Shown: piece by piece, positions 1-7,407 of the stretch
Layout of the letters: every line of letters begins with the position of its first letter
Position numbering within the stretch: position 1 is the stretch's first letter
Source: JAFGRR01 sp964563855
GTDB taxonomy: Bacteria > Planctomycetota > Phycisphaerae > UBA1845 > Fen-1342
NCBI GenBank assembly: GCA_964563855.1
Contig: CAZLYU010000010.1
Coordinates: 12,192 to 76,191, forward strand
DNA length: 64,000 nt
Reading direction: 5' to 3'
The notes under the pieces: model-generated
Seen by the model: only the letters and a program-made list of their open reading frames with translations
Told to the model about the DNA's origin: nothing
The model's database searches: none
Translations under genes and position numbers: made by a program

Positions 1-783
1 GCGGCGCAGCGTGATCGCGCGAGCGGGCAGGGCAGCCTGTTTGGCGGACCGGCGGAAGCGGCTGCCGCACCGCCGCCGCGCATCGGCAACGCCGAGTGGA
101 GCGATACGGAGATGCTGGCGTATGAGAAGGCGGCGCTGGGTTTGTACATCACCAAGCATCCGCTGACGCAGCACGCCGACGCGCTGCGCTGCTTCAGCAC
201 GCACGAGGTCGGTCAGTTGGCGAACCTCGGCGACGGGCAGACGGTGACGCTCGGCGGCATGATCGCGCGGCTGCGAACAGTGGCGATCAAGAGCGGACGC
301 AATGTCGGCAAGAAGATGATCATTCTCACGTTTGAAGACTTCAGCGGCAGCGTTGAGGCGGTGGTGTTCAGCGAGAAGCTGCCCGAGGTGCAGCATCTGC
401 TGAAGCCTGACGCGGTTGTATTCATCGAGGGCACAGTCGATCGGCGGCGTGAAGAGCCGAGCGTGCGGGTGAGTGACATCACGCCGATGGAGCAAGCGCC
501 GCGCCGGTTGGCGCAAGGCGTGATCCTGCGACTGCAAACCACGGGCGCCGCGCCCGACCCGAGTGTGTTGCGGGAGATCGAAGCCGCGTGCCGAGCGACG
601 AGCGGCCCGACGCCGCTGTTTTTTGAGATCGCTTCGCCGGCTGGCTGGGTGGCGACGGTGCGTGCGCGGCAACACGGGGGGCTTGACCCGAGTGATGAGG
701 TGTTGAGCAAGCTGAGGGCTGCGGCGGGCGTGGATGATGTACTGCGCTGCGGTGTGCACGGGCGGTTGCGCGTCGGGGCGTAG
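1..783 (+). CDS. dnaE: DNA polymerase III alpha subunit, C-terminal part (5' end outside window)
   Basis: The reading frame is open from the first base, so this is the 3' part of a gene that starts upstream. The visible residues begin with the linker GQGSLFGG, then an EKAALGLYITKHPL segment, which matches the end of the fingers/HhH region of bacterial DnaE (E-LGFY-SGHPL in the family). An OB-fold region follows, with GGMIARLRTVAIKSG and a long stretch ending in VHGRLRVGA. The protein is the catalytic replicative polymerase subunit. The polymerase active site lies outside the window. A strong inverted repeat follows the stop codon, so the transcript probably ends here. Confidence 0.9.
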   Translation, partial: AAQRDRASGQGSLFGGPAEAAAAPPPRIGNAEWSDTEMLAYEKAALGLYITKHPLTQHADALRCFSTHEVGQLANLGDGQTVTLGGMIARLRTVAIKSGRNVGKKMIILTFEDFSGSVEAVVFSEKLPEVQHLLKPDAVVFIEGTVDRRREEPSVRVSDITPMEQAPRRLAQGVILRLQTTGAAPDPSVLREIEAACRATSGPTPLFFEIASPAGWVATVRARQHGGLDPSDEVLSKLRAAAGVDDVLRCGVHGRLRVGA

Positions 784-798
784 CCTCGGCAGTTTCTG

Positions 799-845
799 AT
801 CGCGGCGCTGCGAACTGGGTCGGTTCGGCGCCGCGATTGCTCTTT
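799..845 (+). terminator. Intrinsic terminator of dnaE
   Basis: A perfect 10-bp inverted repeat (ATCGCGGCGC at 799-808 and GCGCCGCGAT at 828-837) encloses a 19-nt loop. It is followed by TGCTCTTT, and begins 15 nt after the dnaE stop. The T tract is short. The next gene is on the other strand and could use the same stem. Confidence 0.55.
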
Positions 846-861
846 GGCTCGGCGGCGTCCG

Positions 862-1335
862 TCAGCTCGACATGAGCGCGGCAACGAAGAACGCGGCGAA
901 GATCAGCACCTGCAACATGGCGAAGTAGAACGCGGTGATCGCCAGGGTGCGCCATCCGGTGCGCTCGCCGCGGCTGAAGTGCATGGCCAGCACGGCCAGC
1001 ACCGGTCCGACCAGTGGAAGGATGACGGTCGCGATCGCGATCCCGCACAAGACCCTAATGATGATGGGGGTGGCGTTCGCGTGCTCGATCGAGAGCGTTT
1101 CGATGTCGAGCGCCTGCACGTCGTCGAGCGGTCTCATCAGCCGCCGCGTGCGCTCGCAGATATCGCACGTCACTTCGGTAAACGTCGATGTGCCTAATGG
1201 AATGACGTACGAGAGCTTGGCTACCTCGATGATTTGCTCGGTGTGCGCGGTTGCTTGCTCCGAGTGGCAAAACCGGCAATTCAAGAGCACCGCGGGGCCC
1301 GGGGTGCGCGTGCGCTCCGCGGTGAGCATGAGCAT
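862..1335 (-). CDS. Hypothetical membrane protein with two cysteine pairs
   Basis: The product has 157 residues and I do not recognise the family. The N-terminal half carries CRFC and, about 35 residues later, CDIC, which together could bind one zinc ion. The C-terminal half has two strongly hydrophobic segments (IIIRVLCGIAIATVILPLVGPVLAVLAM and a second one ending AAFFVAALMSS). This suggests a soluble metal-binding head on a membrane hairpin. A GAGG motif lies 8 nt before the chosen ATG. The gene sits between the dnaE terminator and the YHS-domain gene on the same strand. No function can be assigned. Confidence 0.55.
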   Translation of the reverse strand: MLMLTAERTRTPGPAVLLNCRFCHSEQATAHTEQIIEVAKLSYVIPLGTSTFTEVTCDICERTRRLMRPLDDVQALDIETLSIEHANATPIIIRVLCGIAIATVILPLVGPVLAVLAMHFSRGERTGWRTLAITAFYFAMLQVLIFAAFFVAALMSS

Positions 1336-1412
1336 GTGCAGGCGCCTCGCGGTCGATAGCGCTTCGCGTGTTGTTGGTCCGCTCCGCGTTGTCGAGCCGA
1401 GTGTTGTTCCGG

Positions 1413-2156
1413 CTACGAGTCTCCCCGTGCCTTGGTGTCGGCCGCTTCCTGCTTCTCAGCCTGTGACGGACGCAGCTTCGCGTGGCGTCGCTGGTTCTCG
1501 GCCACGTGCTTGCGGTAGACCGGCAGGTATTTTTCCGGCGACTCGTCGAACGCTTGCCGGCAAAGCGGGCAGAAGAAGTAGATCCGCACGCCCTCATGGT
1601 CGCGGTAGACCATCGGGTCGATGTCTTGCTCGCTCTTGGGGCACAAGGTTTGGTAGGTGAACCAATCGTCGTTGGCGAGCCGCTGCTGCTTGGCGTCGAG
1701 CGTGAGTTGGCCGAACGCGTCGCTGGCGTCGGCGCTGGCGAAGTAGACGCGCCGGGTCGGCATCTCGGTGTGAACCGAACGATCGATCGGCTCGCCGGTC
1801 ATGGGGCACTTCACTTGTGTGCGCAGCGGCGGGTTGGCGGCCCACTGCCGCTGTACGCCCTCTGAGTAGCGATGCGGCGCTTCGAAGAAGCGGTCGCGCG
1901 ACTGCTGCGTGGCGAAGTAGACGCGCCGGCCTTTGTAGTAGTCGTAGAGCATCGGACTGACCGCCGCGCGGGTCACCGGGTCGTCGAGCTCGAGTGCGGG
2001 GCGCTGCTGCTGCTCGCTCGCCTTGTCGGCAACGGCCTGCTCGATCAACTCTCGAATCGATGCGTTCTCGCTGGATGGCTTCGGCGCCGACTCAGCGGGT
2101 TCGGCGTTTGCGACACCGGCCAGGCTCAAGACGATGATGCACGTGAGGCAACGCAT
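1413..2156 (-). CDS. Secreted YHS-domain-like protein
   Basis: The product has 247 residues and begins with a signal peptide (MRCLTCIIVLSLAGVANA). The mature part repeats a pattern typical of YHS metal-binding domains: CPMTGEPID followed by RRVYFASADASDAF, then CPKSEQDIDPMVYRDHEGVRIYFFC and CPLCRQAF followed by a phenylalanine-rich helix. An N-terminal copy, KGRRVYFATQQSRDRFF, lacks the cysteines. YHS domains are linked to metal handling in heavy-metal ATPases and related proteins. Here the protein would act outside the cytoplasm. The frame stays open far upstream over mdh, but the ATG at 2156 has GGAG 8 nt before it and starts the signal peptide, so I chose it. The substrate metal is unknown. 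Confidence 0.7.
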   Translation of the reverse strand: MRCLTCIIVLSLAGVANAEPAESAPKPSSENASIRELIEQAVADKASEQQQRPALELDDPVTRAAVSPMLYDYYKGRRVYFATQQSRDRFFEAPHRYSEGVQRQWAANPPLRTQVKCPMTGEPIDRSVHTEMPTRRVYFASADASDAFGQLTLDAKQQRLANDDWFTYQTLCPKSEQDIDPMVYRDHEGVRIYFFCPLCRQAFDESPEKYLPVYRKHVAENQRRHAKLRPSQAEKQEAADTKARGDS

Positions 2157-2175
2157 GAGATCGACTCCATCCGGT

Positions 2176-3117
2176 TTACTTCGGGATGTACTTGCGGGCC
2201 GCCTCGACCAGTTCTTTGACGTGGTCGACGCTGGTCTGAAACGCTTCCTTTTCTTTCGCGTCGAGTTCGACTTCGAACACTTTCTCGACGCCGCCCGACC
2301 CCAGCATGCACGGCACACCGACGAAGAAGCCGCCGACGCCGTACTCCTTGTCGCAATACGCGGCGCAAGGCAGCACGCGTTTCTTGTCGCGAATGATGCT
2401 TTCGGCCATGGCGACGGTCGCCGCGGACGGTGCGTAGTAGGCGCTGCCGGTCTTGAGGAGGTTGACGATTTCGGCCCCGCCGTTGCGGGCGCGTTTGACG
2501 ATATCTTCGAGCTTTCCGGCGGGGATGAGCTGGGTGACGGGGATGCCGCCGACCGTGGTGAAGCGCGGCAGCGGGACCATGTCGTCGCCGTGACCCCCGA
2601 GCAGGAGCGCCTTGACATCTTCGACGCTGCAGCCGACTTCTTCGGCGATGAACGCGGTGAAGCGGGCGACGTCGAGCACGCCGGCCTGTCCGATGACGCG
2701 TTGGGTCGGGAAGCCGGAGACCTGCCACGCGGTGTAGACCATCGCGTCGAGCGGGTTTGACACGATGATGAGCACCGCGTTAGGGCTCTTTTCGGCGACC
2801 TTGTTGGTCACTTCGGCGACGATCTTCACGTTGGTTTCGAGCAGTTCGTCGCGGCTCATGCCCGGCTTGCGCGGCAGGCCGGACGTGATGATGACCACGT
2901 CGCTGCCTTCGGTGGGGCCGTATTCGTTTGCGCCGGTCAGCTTCACGTCGAAGCCCTCGATCGGCGCGGCTTCGTAGAGGTCGAGCGCCTTGCCCTGCGG
3001 CATGCCCTCGACGATGTCGACGAGCACGATGTCGCCGAGCTCTTTGGTCGCCGCCCAGTGGGCGCAGGTCTCGCCGACGTTGCCGGCGCCGATGATCGTG
3101 AGTTTGGGGCGTGCCAT
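2176..3117 (-). CDS. mdh: Malate dehydrogenase (LDH-like type)
   Basis: The 313-residue product is full length. It interconverts malate and oxaloacetate with NAD in the TCA cycle. The N-terminal Rossmann motif is GAGNVGE (10-16), with Asp34 positioned for the NAD ribose. The substrate loop has GLPRKPGMSRDEL, with Arg83 and Arg89. Arg83 is the residue that favours malate over lactate in this family. The catalytic pair is Asp149 (VLDVAR) and His176 (GGHGDDMVPL). The gene lies 19 nt upstream of the YHS gene and is separated from trmJ by a stem-loop. Confidence 0.95.
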   Translation of the reverse strand: MARPKLTIIGAGNVGETCAHWAATKELGDIVLVDIVEGMPQGKALDLYEAAPIEGFDVKLTGANEYGPTEGSDVVIITSGLPRKPGMSRDELLETNVKIVAEVTNKVAEKSPNAVLIIVSNPLDAMVYTAWQVSGFPTQRVIGQAGVLDVARFTAFIAEEVGCSVEDVKALLLGGHGDDMVPLPRFTTVGGIPVTQLIPAGKLEDIVKRARNGGAEIVNLLKTGSAYYAPSAATVAMAESIIRDKKRVLPCAAYCDKEYGVGGFFVGVPCMLGSGGVEKVFEVELDAKEKEAFQTSVDHVKELVEAARKYIPK

Positions 3118-3196
3118 GCCTCATGCTCCTCTGGGTCGAGTCGTCTGTTGGCGTCCGCCGCGGGCAGCGCGACGCATCGAGGATCGTAGCTGGAAA

Positions 3197-3218
3197 CGGC
3201 CCTTGCTGCGACGGGCCG
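3197..3218 (-). terminator. Stem-loop between trmJ and mdh
   Basis: Read on the minus strand, CGGCCC, a 10-nt loop and GGGCCG are followed directly by TTTCC. It lies just after the trmJ stop and before the mdh start, so it may end trmJ transcripts or act as a weak terminator within the minus-strand run. The stem is only 6 bp. Confidence 0.4.
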
Positions 3219-3223
3219 CGGCG

Positions 3224-3982
3224 CTAGTCGCCGGGTGGTTGCGGACCGTACTGTTCGGCGTACCAGCGAATCTGCTGGGCCATGCCGATGAGCACGTCGG
3301 CCTCGTGGATGCTGAGATCGAGCCTTCCGAGGCAGTGTCTTAAGCCATACTTGAGTTTGTCGGGGCTTTGCTCGCTGAAGAAGCCGATGCGGTCGAGCGC
3401 GTCGAAGAGCTTTTCGAACAAGATTTGTTTGCGCTGATCGGGTGCGAGGCCGTGGTCGAGCGCTTGCGGCAGCAGCGTGGCGCCGGTTTGCTGCTGCACC
3501 GCGAGCCGCAGCTCATAGACGCAGACGGTGACCGCCGCCGCGAGATTTAGCACCGGGTAGTTTTCGTCGGCGGGGATTGAGACCAGCCGATCGAATCGCA
3601 GCAGGTCGCGGACGTCGAAGCCGGTGCGCTCGGGTCCGAACGCGATCGCGACCGGTCCGGCGGGGAGCCGCGCCGCGGCTTCCTCGGCCGCTGCTCGCGG
3701 TGTGATGACGGCTTGCCGGCGATAGAGGCCGTGTTTGGCCGAGGTCGCGTAGGTGCGGACGCAGTCGTCGAGCGCCGCGTCGAGATTGGTCACGGTGCGG
3801 GCGTTGGACAGCAGGTCGGCGCCGTGGGCGGCGTAGGCGACGGAGTCGGGATGGTCGGTGGGGTGTTTCGGCGCGACGAGCACCAAGTCGCGCAGGCCCA
3901 TGTTGGCCATGATCCGCGCGACGGCGCCGACGTTCGCCGGCCCAGTCGGCTGATGCAGCACGATGCGAATGCGGGTTAACAA
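3224..3982 (-). CDS. trmJ: tRNA (cytidine/uridine-2'-O-)-methyltransferase, TrmJ-like
   Basis: The product has 252 residues and belongs to the SPOUT (TrmH/SpoU) superfamily. The motifs appear in the expected order. Motif 1 is PANVGAVARIMANMG, with the catalytic-type arginine. The AdoMet knot loop is IAFGPERTGF. Motif 3 is VSIPADENYPVLNLAAAVTV. A C-terminal helical extension (about residues 165-252) matches TrmJ rather than TrmL length. TrmJ methylates the 2'-OH of tRNA position 32. The start codon is TTG at 3982 with no good ribosome binding site. A 14-bp perfect palindrome lies immediately upstream. A GTG seven codons later would cut into the first beta strand. Confidence 0.82.
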   Translation of the reverse strand: MLTRIRIVLHQPTGPANVGAVARIMANMGLRDLVLVAPKHPTDHPDSVAYAAHGADLLSNARTVTNLDAALDDCVRTYATSAKHGLYRRQAVITPRAAAEEAAARLPAGPVAIAFGPERTGFDVRDLLRFDRLVSIPADENYPVLNLAAAVTVCVYELRLAVQQQTGATLLPQALDHGLAPDQRKQILFEKLFDALDRIGFFSEQSPDKLKYGLRHCLGRLDLSIHEADVLIGMAQQIRWYAEQYGPQPPGD

Positions 3983-3983
3983 C

Positions 3984-3997
3984 GGGCGGATCCGCCC
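3984..3997. repeat. 14-bp perfect palindrome next to the trmJ start
   Basis: The sequence GGGCGGATCCGCCC is its own reverse complement and begins 2 nt upstream of the TTG start of trmJ. It has no loop, so it resembles a protein-binding site more than an RNA hairpin. Its purpose is unknown, and chance is possible in GC-rich DNA. Confidence 0.35.
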
Positions 3998-4054
3998 AAG
4001 AGCGCGGGGTGGACCTGATCGCGGTCCTCAGGCCCCGACTCTTGCACGTTGCAC

Positions 4055-4183
4055 TTACGTCAGCGAGAGAAGTCCGAAGAAGCCGTTTAACGGGTCGGCG
4101 CCCGGACCGAGGCAGTTGATGAACTGACCGAGCGAGCAGGTCGTGAGCGTGACCCAGAAGGCGGTGTTGCGAACGCGACGCAT
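4055..4183 (-). CDS. 42-residue hydrophobic peptide with two cysteines
   Basis: This short ORF starts at an ATG with GGGAG 8 nt upstream. It encodes a basic N-terminus (MRRVRN), a hydrophobic stretch with Cys18 and Cys24, and a C-terminus rich in Gly, Leu and Phe (PLNGFFGLLSLT). The shape is that of a secreted or membrane-attached micropeptide. It lies 72 nt upstream of trmJ and 137 nt downstream of aqpS on the same strand. A similar short ORF (basic start, cysteines, Gly/Leu-rich tail, good ribosome binding site) occurs at 28352-28543. The family is not recognised. Support comes from the ribosome binding site and the second example in the window. Confidence 0.5.
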   Translation of the reverse strand: MRRVRNTAFWVTLTTCSLGQFINCLGPGADPLNGFFGLLSLT

Positions 4184-4320
4184 GGGATACTCCCGTGGGA
4201 AGTGATGAATCCGACGGCGGCAACGGATGCCGCTCAGCCGCACGTCCGGAAACTGTAGCGTGATCCGGCGAGCGACGCGAAGCACGCCCGCGGCGGGGGC
4301 GCGCGACGCATCCCGATGGC

Positions 4321-5070
4321 TCAGGCTTCCATGGCCGGTCGCGTTTCGGCGGATGCGTTGAGCACGGCGTCGCACGGTACGGCCAGCCCGGCGCCAATCA
4401 CGGGCGCTGCGAGATAGATCCAGAGCGATCCCACCTGACCGGAAACGACGGCCGGTCCGAGCGAGCGCGCGGGATTCATCGATGCGCCGCAAATCGGCCC
4501 GGCGAAGAGCGCCTCGAGCGCCACCACGCCGCCGATGACCACCCCGGCGAACAGGCCGCGCTCTTTGGCGCCGCGTGACACCGAGAGAATCACGAGCATC
4601 AGGATGAACGTGAGAATGATCTCGAGCAGAAACGACTGTTGCCACGCGCCGCTCGGCAACGTTCCGCCGAGGCCGACGTGCGTGGGGAAGAGCACCCGCA
4701 ACATCCCGGCCGCCGCGAGCGCTCCAACGAACTGCACGGCGACATAGGGCGCGACTTCGCGGCCCGGCATGCGTCCGGCGGCCCAAAACCCGATCGACAC
4801 TGCGGGGTTGATGTGCGCGCCTGAGATGTCGCCGAGCGCGTAGATCATGGCCATCACGACCAGGCCGAACGTCGCCGCAACGCCCATGTGCGTCACCACG
4901 CCGCCGGACAGATCGTTCGTCACGATCGCACCGGCGCCGGCGAACACGAGGCAGAACGTGCCGAGGAACTCCGCAAGCAACTTGCGCCGCAGTTGGAACG
5001 CGGGTGCGAAGCTGGTGCGCGGTTGAGCCGCGTTGGCCGCGGGGCGCAGGTCGAGCGGTTTCGTCGCCAC
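4321..5070 (-). CDS. aqpS: Aquaglyceroporin of the MIP family in an ars operon (AqpS-like)
   Basis: The 249-residue product has the two half-helix signatures of major intrinsic proteins, SGAHINPAVS (Asn88-Pro-Ala) and GASMNPARSLGP (Asn199-Pro-Ala), with six predicted membrane helices. It follows arsC by 2 nt and is the third gene of arsR-arsC-aqpS. In Sinorhizobium meliloti AqpS replaces the ArsB pump: arsenate is reduced inside the cell and arsenite leaves through the channel down its gradient. The same role is inferred here from gene order. No arsB or acr3 gene lies in the window. About 30 residues precede the first helix. Confidence 0.82.
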   Translation of the reverse strand: MATKPLDLRPAANAAQPRTSFAPAFQLRRKLLAEFLGTFCLVFAGAGAIVTNDLSGGVVTHMGVAATFGLVVMAMIYALGDISGAHINPAVSIGFWAAGRMPGREVAPYVAVQFVGALAAAGMLRVLFPTHVGLGGTLPSGAWQQSFLLEIILTFILMLVILSVSRGAKERGLFAGVVIGGVVALEALFAGPICGASMNPARSLGPAVVSGQVGSLWIYLAAPVIGAGLAVPCDAVLNASAETRPAMEA

Positions 5071-5072
5071 GG

Positions 5073-5540
5073 TCAGGCGTCTCCGGTCTGCGCGGCTGCG
5101 GGTTGCAGCGCCTGTGGAAGCGTCTCGATGAACGCCCGGATCTCGTCGCGCACGCGTCGGTAGTGCGGCAGGGCCTCCTCGTCGCTCGCGGCGTCTTTGG
5201 CGAGGCGCGGCGGATCGTCAAACCCGACGTGTACGACGCGCGAGCCCGGGAACGTCGGGCACGAATCATGCGCCGAGTCACAAACGGTGACGACGACATC
5301 GAACGTCACGCCAATGTCTTCCGGCCGTTTGGACGTATGTTGCGAGATGTCGACGCCGGCTTCTTGCATGGCCCGCACCGCGAGCGGATTCAGGCCGTGG
5401 GGCGACGTGCCGGCTGAGTAGGCCTCGAGCTGGTCGCCGCGCAGCGCCCTGGCCCAACCTTCGGCCATCTGGCTGCGGCACGAGTTGCCGGTGCAGAGGA
5501 ACATGACCTTCAGCTTCTGGGCGTCGACGGGGTCAGGCAC
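5073..5540 (-). CDS. arsC: Arsenate reductase, low-molecular-weight phosphatase type
   Basis: The 155-residue cytosolic enzyme reduces arsenate to arsenite. The P-loop FLCTGNSCRSQMAEG contains Cys16 as nucleophile. Two more cysteines, Cys87 and Cys94 in VTVCDSAHDSC, match the redox relay Cys82 and Cys89 of the thioredoxin-coupled Staphylococcus aureus ArsC. Regeneration by thioredoxin rather than glutaredoxin is therefore likely. The start overlaps the end of arsR by 8 nt, which suggests coupled translation. The aquaglyceroporin gene follows 2 nt later. Confidence 0.9.
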   Translation of the reverse strand: MPDPVDAQKLKVMFLCTGNSCRSQMAEGWARALRGDQLEAYSAGTSPHGLNPLAVRAMQEAGVDISQHTSKRPEDIGVTFDVVVTVCDSAHDSCPTFPGSRVVHVGFDDPPRLAKDAASDEEALPHYRRVRDEIRAFIETLPQALQPAAAQTGDA

Positions 5541-5964
5541 GCTGATTCTCCTTCGCGTGTTTGGGGGATGGCGTCCGGGCGTCGCAGCAATCGTTTGGGT
5601 CGCACGCGGTGATCGCGTCGGCGAGTGTGTGCAGTTGCAGCGCGACCTGTGCGTAGCGAGCGGTGTACGACACGACGCGGCCGCGCTTGGACACGGTAAC
5701 GACGCCGGCCCGCTCGAGTTGCTGCAGATGGCGCGAGACGACGGACAGGTCGACGGCGCAGCACGCCGCCAATTCGCTGACCGAGCAGGGTCGTCCGCAC
5801 TTGATCAGGCAGCCGAAGAGCCGCAGGCGAGTCGGCTCGGCGAGGGCTTTGAAGAGGGCTGCGTCGAGCAAGTCGTCGAGCGGACCGCAGCAGGTGATCG
5901 CCAACTCGGGCGTTGCGGGACGCGGCGGCATGTGCGGTTGGTCGTGTGACGGAGTTAGTTGCAT
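5533..5964 (-). CDS. arsR: ArsR/SmtB family arsenic-responsive repressor
   Basis: The 143-residue winged-helix regulator has FKALAEPTRLRLFGCL and ELAACCAVDLSVVSRHLQQL as recognition region, then a wing GVVTVSKRGRVVSYTA. Cysteines are plentiful: CC near residue 25, CC in the recognition helix, and a C-terminal CDPNDCC. ArsR proteins sense arsenite through three cysteine thiols whose position varies between lineages. Here the C-terminal cluster or the helix pair could serve. It is expected to repress its own operon. A promoter lies so close to the start that the mRNA may be leaderless. Confidence 0.88.
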   Translation of the reverse strand: MQLTPSHDQPHMPPRPATPELAITCCGPLDDLLDAALFKALAEPTRLRLFGCLIKCGRPCSVSELAACCAVDLSVVSRHLQQLERAGVVTVSKRGRVVSYTARYAQVALQLHTLADAITACDPNDCCDARTPSPKHAKENQRA

Positions 5965-5973
5965 GGCGGTGCA

Positions 5974-6002
5974 AGTATAGTTTGTCCGGCGCCGAGCGGC
6001 AA
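5974..6002 (-). promoter_or_regulatory. Sigma70-type promoter of the ars operon
   Basis: On the minus strand TTGCCG (5997-6002) is followed by a 17-bp spacer and TATACT (5974-5979), a good match to -35 and -10 boxes. Transcription would start near 5967, about 3 nt before the arsR ATG. No separate ArsR operator palindrome was recognised. Confidence 0.5.
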
Positions 6003-6054
6003 TCGCCGCGACCCTCCAGCGGGTTCGTTGTTCGCGGGAGCGAATGCTGGTTCA

Positions 6055-6573
6055 ATGCGTCGCATGGAACCACTTAAACTGTATGACTACCTTACCCTCG
6101 CCCGCGAGAAGCTCTTCGACGAAGTGCGTCCGCTCAGTGACGCGGAATATCGCCGCGAGTTCCCCATCGGTTTGAAGTCGCTCGCCCGCACGCTGACGCA
6201 CACGATGATCTGCGAGTGGGCGTACATGCAGCGCATCCGCCGGATTGAAACGCCGCCGTATGAGGAGTGGCCGATTCAGGATGAGAAGCCGCCGGCGTTC
6301 TCGGAGCTCGAAACCGTGTGGAAATCGCAAGCGGTGGAAACGCGGGCGACGATCGAGAAGCTCGAAGACTGGACCACACGGTTCGAGTTTCAGACGGTGA
6401 ATCGCCAGGGTCACAAGATCGCGGTCACGACGTCGAACGGGGATTTCTTCGCGCAGCTACTGGTGCATGAAGTGCATCACCGCGCCCAGGCGATGAACAT
6501 GCTGACGCAGCTCGGCCGACCGACGCAGGACCTCGACTTCAGCGGGCTGATGTTCGAGCGCAAGGCGCTTTAG
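6055..6573 (+). CDS. DinB-family protein
   Basis: The product has about 172 residues. The sequence fits the DinB/YfiT four-helix bundle: an N-terminal helix (LYDYLTLAREKLFDEVRPL), a second helix with SLARTLTHTMICEWAYM, and a C-terminal FAQLLVHEVHHRAQAMNML. The last segment has the HxxxHRxQ pattern that supplies metal ligands in this superfamily, and His near TLTHT is the likely third ligand. Members include bacillithiol or mycothiol transferases and many proteins of unknown substrate. The start was set at the ATG at 6055. The ATG at 6064 is equally possible. It diverges from arsR and is followed 32 nt later by an MBL-fold gene. Confidence 0.75.
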   Translation: MRRMEPLKLYDYLTLAREKLFDEVRPLSDAEYRREFPIGLKSLARTLTHTMICEWAYMQRIRRIETPPYEEWPIQDEKPPAFSELETVWKSQAVETRATIEKLEDWTTRFEFQTVNRQGHKIAVTTSNGDFFAQLLVHEVHHRAQAMNMLTQLGRPTQDLDFSGLMFERKAL

Positions 6574-6605
6574 TCACGCGTGTTCGCTGGACACGGAGAT
6601 CGATC

Positions 6606-7388
6606 GTGGCGGCATCGGTGCTGCATTTGAACTGCGGAACCCTGCGTGTTCCTTCGTTTCCGACGGTCGTTTGCCACTGTCTGGCGGTGTCTGAGGGGAG
6701 TGAGACGGTCCTGATCGACAGCGGAATCGGACTGAGTGACGTGCGCGATCCGGCCGGGCGATTGGGGCAAGCGTTGATCGACGCGGTCGGTTTTCAGTTC
6801 AACGAGCACGACACGGCGGTCATGCGGCTCGCCGCGGGCGGCATTGAACGCGAGCAAGTGGGTCACATCGTTCTGACCCACGCCGACCCCGACCACGTCG
6901 GCGGGTTGGCGGACTTCCCGGGGGCGCAAGTGCACATCGCTGAGGCCGAACAACGTAACTCGGCGTCGGGGAACCCGCGCTACGTTCCGCGACTCTTCGA
7001 GCATCAGCCTGATTGGAAGCCATACGAATTCGAGACGGGAGCGCGTGACTGGTTCGGCCTGCCGGCGCGGCGCGTCGATCTGCCGATTCACGCCGAGGTT
7101 CTGCTGATTGCGCTGCCGGGGCATACGCATGGCCACTGCGGCGTGGCGCTCGAGCATGACGGTCGCTGGATTCTTCATGTGGGCGACGCGTATTACCTGC
7201 GGGTTGAACTGAGCCAGCCGGATCATCCCGTCACCGCGCTGGCGACGGCGCGGGCGGACGATGACGCGCAGCGAAGGGCTTCGTTGGCGGAGCTGCGGAG
7301 AATTGCCGACGAGCACGCTGATGTCGTCGACATGTTTGGGTATCACGACATCTCGGAGTTACCTCGGGCGTGTGTTGATTGGGAGTGA
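6606..7388 (+). CDS. Metallo-beta-lactamase-fold hydrolase
   Basis: The product has 260 residues. The di-metal motif HADPDHVGG (near residue 92) fits HxDxDH with the first position shifted (LTHADPDH), and further ligands appear in PGHTHGHCGV and HVGDAYY. The fold is that of MBL hydrolases such as lactonases and glyoxalase II relatives. The HTHGH segment resembles quorum-quenching-type lactonases, but no substrate can be assigned. The start is a GTG with GGAG upstream. It probably forms a short transcription unit with the DinB-like gene. Confidence 0.8.
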   Translation: MAASVLHLNCGTLRVPSFPTVVCHCLAVSEGSETVLIDSGIGLSDVRDPAGRLGQALIDAVGFQFNEHDTAVMRLAAGGIEREQVGHIVLTHADPDHVGGLADFPGAQVHIAEAEQRNSASGNPRYVPRLFEHQPDWKPYEFETGARDWFGLPARRVDLPIHAEVLLIALPGHTHGHCGVALEHDGRWILHVGDAYYLRVELSQPDHPVTALATARADDDAQRRASLAELRRIADEHADVVDMFGYHDISELPRACVDWE

Positions 7389-7407
7389 GTGCGTTGGTCG
7401 CGGTGCG

